DNA of 64,000 nt from Microbacterium saperdae (GTDB taxonomy: Bacteria; Actinomycetota; Actinomycetes; Actinomycetales; Microbacteriaceae). The DNA lies in NCBI RefSeq assembly GCF_006716345.1, contig NZ_VFOX01000001.1:2170001-2234000 (forward strand), written 5' to 3'. Shown in pieces: positions 58,132 to 64,000 of this stretch. Each line of letters opens with the position of its first letter. Positions within the stretch are counted from its first letter, which is position 1. A model generated the notes under the pieces. That model was not told the origin of the DNA. It ran no database searches and worked only from the letters and a program-made list of their open reading frames with translations. Made by a program: the position numbers and the translations under genes.

Positions 58132-59889
58132 TCAGCGGCGCGAGAGCCGCTCGATCGCCTCAGCCACCGACACCGCGTCGCGGTCGCCGGACGCGCGATC
58201 CCACAGCTCGACCTGACCGTCGGCGGCACCACGGCCCACGATCACGATCTTCGGCACGCCGACCAGCTCGGCATCGCCGAACTTCACGCCGGGCGAGACC
58301 TTGGGGCGGTCGTCGTAGAGCACGTCGAGGCCGGAGGACTCGAGCTGGGCTGCCAGGTCCTGCGCCACGTCGAACGCGACCTGGTCACGGCCGGCGGCCA
58401 CGACCTGCACGTCGAACGGTGCGACGGATGCCGGCCAGATCAGACCCTTGTCGTCGTTGTTCAGCTCGGCGATGATCGCCAGGATGCGTGTCACGCCGAT
58501 GCCGTACGACCCCATCGTGACCGTGACGAGCTTGCCGTTCTCGTTCAGCACCTTGAGGCCGAGCGCCTCGGCGTACTTGCGACCGAGCTGGAAGACGTGT
58601 CCGATCTCCATGCCACGGGCGAGCTCGACCGGACCGGAACCGTCGGGCGCGGGATCTCCGGCACGGACATTCGCGATCTCCACGATGCCGTCGGCGAAGA
58701 AATCGCGGCCTGCGACCACGGAGTGCGCGTGCTTCTCGTCGAGATTGGCGCCGGTGATCCAACTCGATCCCTCGCTGATGCGGGGGTCGACCAGGTAGCG
58801 GATGCCCGTCGCCGATTCCTCGCCCAGGACGGCACCGGTGGGCGACCAGGGGCCGATGTAGCCCTTCACGAGCAGCGGGTTCTTCTCGAAGTCGTCGGCC
58901 GTGGCCGTCTCGACCTCGGCGGGCGCGAACGCGACCTCGGCGCGCTTCTCGTCGACCTCACGGTCTCCGGGGATGCCGACGATGACCAGCTCGCGCGAAC
59001 CGTCGAGGTGCGTGAGCGCGAGAACGACGTTCTTCAGCGTGTCTGCGGCGGTGTACTCACCGTCGAGCACCGCGTTCGAATGCACGACGAGCGTCTCGAT
59101 CGTGGGGGTGTTCGGCGAGTCGAAGACGACGGGCTCCGCGTCGGCGTCGAAGGCGATCGCCTCGGGCACAGCGGTCGTGAACGCCTCGACGTTCGCCGCG
59201 TAGCCGCCGGCGCTGCGCACGAAGGTGTCCTCACCGACCGGGGTGGGGTGCAGGAACTCCTCGCTGCGCGAGCCGCCCATGGCGCCGGCATCCGCCTGCA
59301 CGATGACGTACTCGAGACCCAGACGCTGGAAGATGCGCTCGTATGCGTCGCGCTGCGCCTGGTAGCTGGCCTCGAGGCCCTCGTCGGAGGAGTCGAAGGA
59401 GTAGGCGTCCTTCATCGTGAACTCGCGTCCGCGGAGCAGGCCGGCACGCGGGCGTGCTTCGTCGCGGTACTTGTCCTGGATCTGGTAGATCGTCAGGGGA
59501 AGATCCTTGTACGAGGAGTACAGGTCCTTCACGAGCAGCGTGAACGCCTCTTCGTGCGTCGGAGCCAGCAGGTAGTCGCCGCCCTTGCGGTCCTGCAGAC
59601 GGAACAGCAGGTCGCCGTATTCCTCCCAGCGCCCCGTGGCCTCATAGGCCTCGCGCGGCATGAGGGCCGGGAAGTGGACTTCCTGGGCGCCGGCGGCAGC
59701 CATCTCCTCGCGCACGACGGTCTCGATCTTCGACTTGACCCGAAGACCCAGTGGCAGCCAGGCGAAGATGCCTGCGGCCTGACGGCGGATGTATCCGGCG
59801 CGGATCAGGAGCTTGTGCCCGATGACCTCCGCTTCGGCGGGGTCCTCACGGAGCGTACGGAGGAAGAAGTTCGATAGACGAGTGACCAC
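58132..59889 (-). CDS. proS: Prolyl-tRNA synthetase (bacterial long type)
   Basis: Class II synthetase charging tRNA-Pro. [24 protein letters not shown] and the motif 2 region [25 protein letters not shown], an insertion editing domain (about 230-385), motif 3 [12 protein letters not shown], and an anticodon-binding domain at the C-terminus. It has 585 residues. The GTG at 59889 follows a TAGACT -10 element by 6 bases, so it appears leaderless. Confidence 0.96.
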   Translation of the reverse strand: MVTRLSNFFLRTLREDPAEAEVIGHKLLIRAGYIRRQAAGIFAWLPLGLRVKSKIETVVREEMAAAGAQEVHFPALMPREAYEATGRWEEYGDLLFRLQDRKGGDYLLAPTHEEAFTLLVKDLYSSYKDLPLTIYQIQDKYRDEARPRAGLLRGREFTMKDAYSFDSSDEGLEASYQAQRDAYERIFQRLGLEYVIVQADAGAMGGSRSEEFLHPTPVGEDTFVRSAGGYAANVEAFTTAVPEAIAFDADAEPVVFDSPNTPTIETLVVHSNAVLDGEYTAADTLKNVVLALTHLDGSRELVIVGIPGDREVDEKRAEVAFAPAEVETATADDFEKNPLLVKGYIGPWSPTGAVLGEESATGIRYLVDPRISEGSSWITGANLDEKHAHSVVAGRDFFADGIVEIANVRAGDPAPDGSGPVELARGMEIGHVFQLGRKYAEALGLKVLNENGKLVTVTMGSYGIGVTRILAIIAELNNDDKGLIWPASVAPFDVQVVAAGRDQVAFDVAQDLAAQLESSGLDVLYDDRPKVSPGVKFGDAELVGVPKIVIVGRGAADGQVELWDRASGDRDAVSVAEAIERLSRR

Positions 59890-59895
59890 GGAGCA

Positions 59896-59901
59896 AGTCT
59901 A
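59896..59901 (-). promoter_or_regulatory. Leaderless -10 element (TAGACT) of proS
   Basis: TAGACT on the minus strand, 6 bases, then the GTG at 59889. Confidence 0.5.
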
Positions 59902-59935
59902 CTGACCCGCGGTCACTCGTCTTCGTCGCTCGTGA

Positions 59936-60709
59936 TCAGTTCAGCGCAGGGAGTCCGGAGGGGACCACTCCGCCCTTGTACAGGCTCGCGGCGAGCTCCT
60001 GCAGCGCCGTCAGTGCCACGCGCTGCGGGAGCGGGCCGTACGAGATGCGTGCGACGCCGATCTTCTCGTACTCGGATGCCGCGAGGGCACCGGGAACACC
60101 GATGACGCTGACGTTGCGCTCTCCGATGCCCTCGACGAGCTGGCGGGTCACGTTCGCGTCCAGAAGCCCGGGGACGAACACCGCGGTCGCACCGGCGTCG
60201 ATGTAGGCGCGTCCGCGCTGGATCGCGTCCGCGATGCTCTCCTGCACCGGGCGACCGCCGGCACGCACGAACGCGTCGGTGCGGGCGTTGAGAGCGAACG
60301 GCACTCCTTCGGCCTCTGCTGCCTTCACGATCGCTGCGACGGCCGCGACCGACTCGTCGAACGGCTTGAGCCGGTCCTCGATGTTCGCGCCGACGACGCC
60401 GACGCCGATCGCGAGACGCGTGGTCTCCCCCGCGTCTCCGTAGCCGTCGTCGAGATCGGCGCTGACGGGGACACGCACGGAGGCTGCGATGCGACCGACC
60501 ATGTCGATCATGAGATCACGGGGCGTGGTGCCGTCCTCGTAGCCGAACGAGGCGGCGATACCGTGCCCCGCGGTGGCGATCGCGTGGGTCTCGGGGAGAG
60601 CCGCGACGGCGCGGGCGGATACGACATCCCACACGTTCACGACACGGAGGATCTCCGGAGCGTCATAGAGTCCGACGAGGGTCTGGGCCTTGGCAGCTGC
60701 AGTGGTCAT
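59936..60709 (-). CDS. Isocitrate lyase/PEP-mutase family enzyme
   Basis: C-C or P-C lyase of the PEP mutase/isocitrate lyase superfamily. RVVNVWDVVSARAVAAL, the Mg-binding PVSADLDDGYGDAG (D85, D87, D88), GANIEDR, ALNARTDAF and VPGLLD are conserved. It has 257 residues, the small oxaloacetate-hydrolase/PEP-hydrolase-like form rather than true isocitrate lyase, because the KKCGH catalytic cysteine loop is absent. The exact reaction is open. The start is fixed by TAGCGT, 6 bases upstream. Confidence 0.88.
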   Translation of the reverse strand: MTTAAAKAQTLVGLYDAPEILRVVNVWDVVSARAVAALPETHAIATAGHGIAASFGYEDGTTPRDLMIDMVGRIAASVRVPVSADLDDGYGDAGETTRLAIGVGVVGANIEDRLKPFDESVAAVAAIVKAAEAEGVPFALNARTDAFVRAGGRPVQESIADAIQRGRAYIDAGATAVFVPGLLDANVTRQLVEGIGERNVSVIGVPGALAASEYEKIGVARISYGPLPQRVALTALQELAASLYKGGVVPSGLPALN

Positions 60710-60715
60710 GACACC

Positions 60716-60763
60716 ACGCTAACGCGCCACGTCCGCGAACGGGCCGTGTTGCGCGCCTAGTCT
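60716..60763. promoter_or_regulatory. Divergent leaderless promoters (PEP-mutase family / RNB)
   Basis: TAGCGT on the minus strand (60716-60721) is 6 bases from the ATG at 60709; TAGTCT on the plus strand (60758-60763) is 7 bases from the ATG at 60771. The two share 36 bases between -10 elements. Confidence 0.5.
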
Positions 60764-60770
60764 GGGAAAC

Positions 60771-62186
60771 ATGCCTCAGCGCCGATCGCACGTCGCTCCT
60801 TCCGCCGCGCAGACGGAACTCGCCTCAGCACTGGCTGCCCTGAGGGAGTCCTCGGATGCCCCTGTGGAGTTCTCCGCCGAGGTGCGTGCGGAGGCGGAGG
60901 CCTCTCGCGCCGCAGCGCCCGAGCTGGACCTCCGAGACATCCCGTTCGCCACGCTCGACCCGAAGGGATCGCGAGACCTCGACCAGGCCTTCCACCTGGA
61001 ACGACGGTCGGGCGGATATACGGCGCGGTACGCGATCGCCGACGTCCCCGGGTTCATCACCCCCGGAGGCGCGGTCGATGCCGAGGCACGGCGTCGCGGT
61101 CAGACGCTGTATGCCGCGGATGGGTCGATCCCCCTGCATCCGCGGGTGCTGAGTGAGGATCGGGCCTCTCTGCTGGCAGAGGTGGATCGCCCGGCACTGG
61201 TGTGGACGTTGGCCCTCGACGAGATCGGCACGGTCTCGGACTTCCGGCTCGAAAGGGCCCTCATCCGCTCCCGCGCCCAGCTGGATTACGTGTCGACTCA
61301 AGCCGCGCTGGATCGCGGTGAGGACGGCCCCTGGACGCTCCTCCCCGAGGTGGGGGCACTGCGCATCGAGCAGGAGCGACTGCGCGGAGGAGCGAGCCTG
61401 AACCTCCCCGATGAGGAGGTCATCCGCACGGAGGACGGGGCCTACGCGATCGAACGACGTCGGCCTCTGCCGGTCGAGGAGTGGAATGCGCAACTGTCTT
61501 TGATGACCGGCATGGCCGCGGCCTCGCTGATGCTCGATGCCGGCGTGGGCATCCTGCGCACCATGCCGCAGCCGGATGAGAAGTCCTTCGACGCCTTCCG
61601 GCATCAGACCGAGGCGCTCGGACGCCCGTGGACATCAGGCGACTACGGCGAGTATCTTCGCGGCCTGGACCGCGCCGATCCACTGACGCTCCCTGTGCTC
61701 GAAGCGGCATCGATGCTGTTCCGCGGCGCGGGCTACGTGGCCTTCGACGGCGCGGCGCCGTCGGCCACGGTGCAGGCCGCGATCGGCGCCCCTTACGCCC
61801 ATGCGACCGCGCCCCTGCGCCGCTTGGTGGATCGCTGGTCGCTGGCCATCTGCCTCGCGGTGTCACGCGGAGAGGCGGCACCGTCCTGGGCGCGAGACTC
61901 GCTCGCCGAGCTGCCGGCGCTCATGCAGGAATCGGGCCAGCGCGCCTCCCGATTGAACTCCGCGACGATCAATGCCGTGGAGGCCGCCCTGCTCACCCCT
62001 CTCGTCGGTTCCACGATCGAAGCGACGGTGATCGAGCTGCGTGGCGAGCGGGCCACGATCCAGATCGCGGAGCCGGCTGTGACGGCTTCCGCTCCGGTGC
62101 CCGTCGGGGCGAACCCGGGAGAGGTGGTCCGCCTCCGAGTCGCCCGCGCCGACATCAGTCGTGGCGAGGTCGAGTTCGAGATCTGA
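60771..62186 (+). CDS. RNB-domain ribonuclease (RNase II/R-like, short)
   Basis: 3'-5' exoribonuclease of the RNase II family. The RNB motif DIPFATLDPKGSRDLDQAFHLE carries the catalytic aspartates, followed by YAIADVPGFITPGGAVDAEARRRGQTLY and AHATAPLRRLVDRW. It has 471 residues. N-terminal cold-shock domains of E. coli RNase II are absent, and only a short OB-like C-terminal region remains. This single-domain form is known in actinobacteria. Confidence 0.9.
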   Translation: MPQRRSHVAPSAAQTELASALAALRESSDAPVEFSAEVRAEAEASRAAAPELDLRDIPFATLDPKGSRDLDQAFHLERRSGGYTARYAIADVPGFITPGGAVDAEARRRGQTLYAADGSIPLHPRVLSEDRASLLAEVDRPALVWTLALDEIGTVSDFRLERALIRSRAQLDYVSTQAALDRGEDGPWTLLPEVGALRIEQERLRGGASLNLPDEEVIRTEDGAYAIERRRPLPVEEWNAQLSLMTGMAAASLMLDAGVGILRTMPQPDEKSFDAFRHQTEALGRPWTSGDYGEYLRGLDRADPLTLPVLEAASMLFRGAGYVAFDGAAPSATVQAAIGAPYAHATAPLRRLVDRWSLAICLAVSRGEAAPSWARDSLAELPALMQESGQRASRLNSATINAVEAALLTPLVGSTIEATVIELRGERATIQIAEPAVTASAPVPVGANPGEVVRLRVARADISRGEVEFEI

Positions 62187-62225
62187 TCCGGCTCGGTATG
62201 GAGCGGACGCGCACTAGCCATATGT

Positions 62226-62252
62226 GTTGATCAACTGATACATTTTGTATCA
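62226..62252 (+). promoter_or_regulatory. Adjacent palindromes (YtrA-type operator)
   Basis: GTTGATCAAC (62226-62235) abuts TGATAC-ATTTT-GTATCA (62236-62252), both exact palindromes, ending 25 bases before the start of the membrane-protein/YtrA-regulator operon and overlapping its likely promoter. Confidence 0.6.
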
Positions 62253-62277
62253 ATGAACTAAGACATTTGGAGGAGCG

Positions 62278-63186
62278 ATGCTCACCATCCTGCTGCTCGC
62301 CTCCGCTCCGATCGCGGTCGCCGTGATCGTGGCCATCGGCATCCGCCTGATCAATCTGCCTCCGCTCCCCCGACTCGGCGCACCGGCCTCCTGGCTCACG
62401 GTCGCGGCAGGCGGCGTTCCTGCCGTGGCGACGGCCGCGCTGGTGTGGCTCCCGTTCGCCATCCCGCCGCTCGGCTTCTTCGACCTCGATGTTCGGGCGA
62501 TGGCACCGCTGCTGCTCGGCATCGCCGCCGTGGTCCTCCTCGCCGTCCCTCCGGCATCGCGGCGCCGCGGGGCGGTGGCGCAGATCTCCCGGCGGACGGT
62601 CATGTCCTTCGTCTCGCCGCGCTGGATCATCACGGCGCTGGCGGTCACGGCGATCATCACGATCCTCTCGGTCGCTGCCGGCAACGCGTCGACACTCGAC
62701 GAGCAAGGACGCTTCACGACCTACACCATCTCGATCGGGACCACCGGCACCGAGATGGGCACGGGCATCTACGGCTGGCACTACTCCGTCCCCGCGCTCA
62801 CGGGCGTCGCCGCCCTGCTGGTCGTGACCGCCGGAGCCTGGGCGCTCATCCCCCGCCCGGCATGGGGCGAAGACCCGCAGCAGGATGCCGCCATGCGGCG
62901 TCTCCGCGCAGCGAACATCGGCCGCGCCGCCTGCGGTGCGCTGCTCATCCACCTCTCGGTCGTGCTCCGGTCGCTGGGGGGCACCGCCTCGCTGCTCGGC
63001 AGCACGACGACCACGGAACTGGGCGCGGTCTCGGTCACCCCGCCGTTCGCGGCTCTCGGTCCGACATTGGACTGGTGCGGCGTCCTCGCCCTGGTCGCCG
63101 GCCTCACGATGTGGATCGTCATCGCGCTCACCGCGATCCCCAGCCCCGCTCGGCAGCCGGCTCCCCTCACCGCATCCGCCTCATGA
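62278..63186 (+). CDS. Multi-span membrane protein co-transcribed with YtrA regulator
   Basis: A 302-residue protein with about seven hydrophobic helices, two basic cytoplasmic loops (SRRRGAVAQISRRTVM; the loop with RRLRAANIGRA) and no recognised catalytic motif. A large loop (NASTLDEQGRFTTYTISIGTTGTEMGTGIYGWHYS) lies between helices. GGAGGAG precedes the ATG. It overlaps the regulator gene by 4 bases, so the two form one unit; function unknown. Confidence 0.72.
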   Translation: MLTILLLASAPIAVAVIVAIGIRLINLPPLPRLGAPASWLTVAAGGVPAVATAALVWLPFAIPPLGFFDLDVRAMAPLLLGIAAVVLLAVPPASRRRGAVAQISRRTVMSFVSPRWIITALAVTAIITILSVAAGNASTLDEQGRFTTYTISIGTTGTEMGTGIYGWHYSVPALTGVAALLVVTAGAWALIPRPAWGEDPQQDAAMRRLRAANIGRAACGALLIHLSVVLRSLGGTASLLGSTTTTELGAVSVTPPFAALGPTLDWCGVLALVAGLTMWIVIALTAIPSPARQPAPLTASAS

Positions 63187-63530
63187 TCATCGCGCTCACG
63201 CCGACCGGCGGCACGCCGGCGGAACAGGTGCACAGCCAGCTCCGCGGCCTTATCACGACAGGACGACTCGCGGCGGATGAACGCCTGCCTTCGGTCCGCC
63301 AGCTCGCCTCCGATCTCGGAATCGCCCCCGGAACAGTGGCGAAGGCCTATCGCCAGCTCGAGGAGGACGGACTCGTCGTCTCACGGACCGGTGCGGGCAC
63401 GCGCGTGAGCCGCGCGGCCACGGCCGTGTCACAGGAGGTCGCGGATGCGGCCCGCGCGCTGGCCGATGCCGCCAGCCGCAACGGCCTGACGGTGGCCGAT
63501 GCCGAACGCGTCCTGCGCGCGATGTGGTGA
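63183..63530 (+). CDS. GntR-family regulator, YtrA subfamily
   Basis: Short GntR protein with the N-terminal winged helix (AEQVHSQLRGLITTGRLAADERLPSVRQLASDLGIAPGTVAKAYRQLEEDGLVVSRTGAGTRVS) and a helical dimerisation tail (residues 80-115) in place of a ligand domain, as in the YtrA subfamily. It has 115 residues. It overlaps the membrane-protein gene by ATGA and probably autoregulates through the palindromes at 62226-62252. Confidence 0.9.
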   Translation: MIIALTPTGGTPAEQVHSQLRGLITTGRLAADERLPSVRQLASDLGIAPGTVAKAYRQLEEDGLVVSRTGAGTRVSRAATAVSQEVADAARALADAASRNGLTVADAERVLRAMW

Positions 63531-63542
63531 CTCTCCGGAGGA

Positions 63543-64000
63543 TCAGGCCGCGGGGGTGGCCGTGGTCGTCATCACGAGGAGTTGCGGGTCGCTGAGATCG
63601 AGAGCCACGGAGATCGAGTGGAACTCGGCGAGCGAGGCGACATGCGTTCCTCCGCACAGGATGACGGCTTCCCCGTCGGGCAGCGCGCAGTGCCAGCGGC
63701 GGCGATCCACGATCGTGGGGCCTTCGGTCACGATCCGACTGGTCGCGGCCGAAGCCACCCACGCCGAGAGCTGCGCGTTGATGGTGGCCTCTCGCTCCGC
63801 CAGGGTCGCGGCGAACGTCTCGGTGTCGAACCCCGCGCGTCGCAGACTCTTGCCGAGACGGTACTCATCGACACTGCCGTCTTCGTGGATGCGGCTGGAC
63901 TGGTTCGCGCGCGCCTCGAAGTCAGGGTTTCCGAGCGCATCGGCTCCGGGGTCCTTGCGCCACAGGTCGGCGACGGCGAGATCGAGCGCGAGTGAAGCCA
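63543..64000 (-). CDS. AlaX-like tRNA-editing/metal hydrolase (5' end at or beyond window edge)
   Basis: Related to the SAD editing domain of alanyl/threonyl-tRNA synthetases. The zinc-binding CGGTHV motif is present (VILCGGTHVASLAEFHSIS), preceded by IVDRRRWHCALPDGEA. The frame continues to the right edge as (M/V)ASLALDLAVADLWRKDPGAD, so the start codon may be just outside or the gene may extend further. The HxxxH motif of the AlaX N-terminal half is not in the visible part. About 152 residues are seen. Confidence 0.72.
   Translation of the reverse strand, partial: ASLALDLAVADLWRKDPGADALGNPDFEARANQSSRIHEDGSVDEYRLGKSLRRAGFDTETFAATLAEREATINAQLSAWVASAATSRIVTEGPTIVDRRRWHCALPDGEAVILCGGTHVASLAEFHSISVALDLSDPQLLVMTTTATPAA

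Noticed and set aside
59936..60709. Glyoxylate-shunt isocitrate lyase
   Set aside because: At 257 residues it is too short and lacks the KKCGH catalytic loop; it belongs to the small PEP-mutase-like branch.

Overview
The window is about 69-70% G+C by eye and reads as a chromosomal segment of a high-GC Gram-positive actinobacterium, most likely a Microbacterium-like member of the Microbacteriaceae. The basis is actinobacterial forms of NusA, YlxR, IF-2, RbfA, TruB, RibF, ProS and group III PfkA, the efeUOB iron system, a CE1758/CE1759-type luciferase-like monooxygenase pair, and many genes that start a few bases after a TAnnnT -10 element (leaderless promoters). Genus is an inference. There are no tRNA or rRNA genes, no CRISPR, no insertion sequences and no phage genes. 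Coding density is high and no gene-free gap exceeds about 280 bases.

Layout. 1-5.7 kb: partial GT4 glycosyltransferase, DedA protein, DUF5302 protein, then the dicarboxylate carrier DctA divergent from a short DcuS/DcuR-like two-component pair. 5.7-11.1 kb: FAD-linked oxidoreductase, FMN reductase plus flavin monooxygenase, acyltransferase-3 membrane protein, serine hydrolase. 11.1-14.7 kb: efeU-efeO-efeB iron uptake operon with a DtxR-like palindrome in front. 14.8-26.5 kb: a catabolic island. It holds a 2OG/Fe(II)-type dioxygenase, a GntR/FCD repressor with an aberrant amidohydrolase, and divergently a five-gene Dpp-type ABC importer, a CodA-like cyclic amidohydrolase and a CynX-like carrier. 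The divergent promoter carries repeated TTGGTAT-type operators.

26.5-44.6 kb: small winged-helix regulator and membrane protein behind a tandem TTTCC-N4-GGAAA operator, rpsO, MFS exporter with a tiny leaderless upstream ORF, YceI, FKBP, alpha/beta hydrolase, PrsW protease, FAH-family enzyme, aspA, phosphodiesterase, TetR, PiT phosphate carrier with a PHO-box-like triple repeat, oligopeptidase B, pfkA, SNF2 helicase. 44.8-59.9 kb: translation and RNA block (ribF, two small membrane proteins, truB, mutY, LuxR-type regulator, rbfA, infB, ylxR, nusA, then amine oxidase, LOG protein, proS). It is interrupted by unrelated genes and has no rimP next to nusA. 59.9-64 kb: PEP-mutase/ICL family enzyme, RNB ribonuclease, YtrA-type regulator operon with its own palindromic operator, and a partial AlaX-like editing protein.

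How the genes work together. The 14.8-26.5 kb island is the most distinctive unit. A GntR-controlled importer feeds a substrate, probably a cyclic amide, ureide or amino-heterocycle, to two amidohydrolases of different subfamilies, with a second carrier at the operon's 3' end. One amidohydrolase keeps the full CodA metal site; the other has lost the first HxH pair. DctA with its two-component system, and AspA elsewhere in the window, handle C4-dicarboxylates. PiT and efeUOB supply phosphate and iron.
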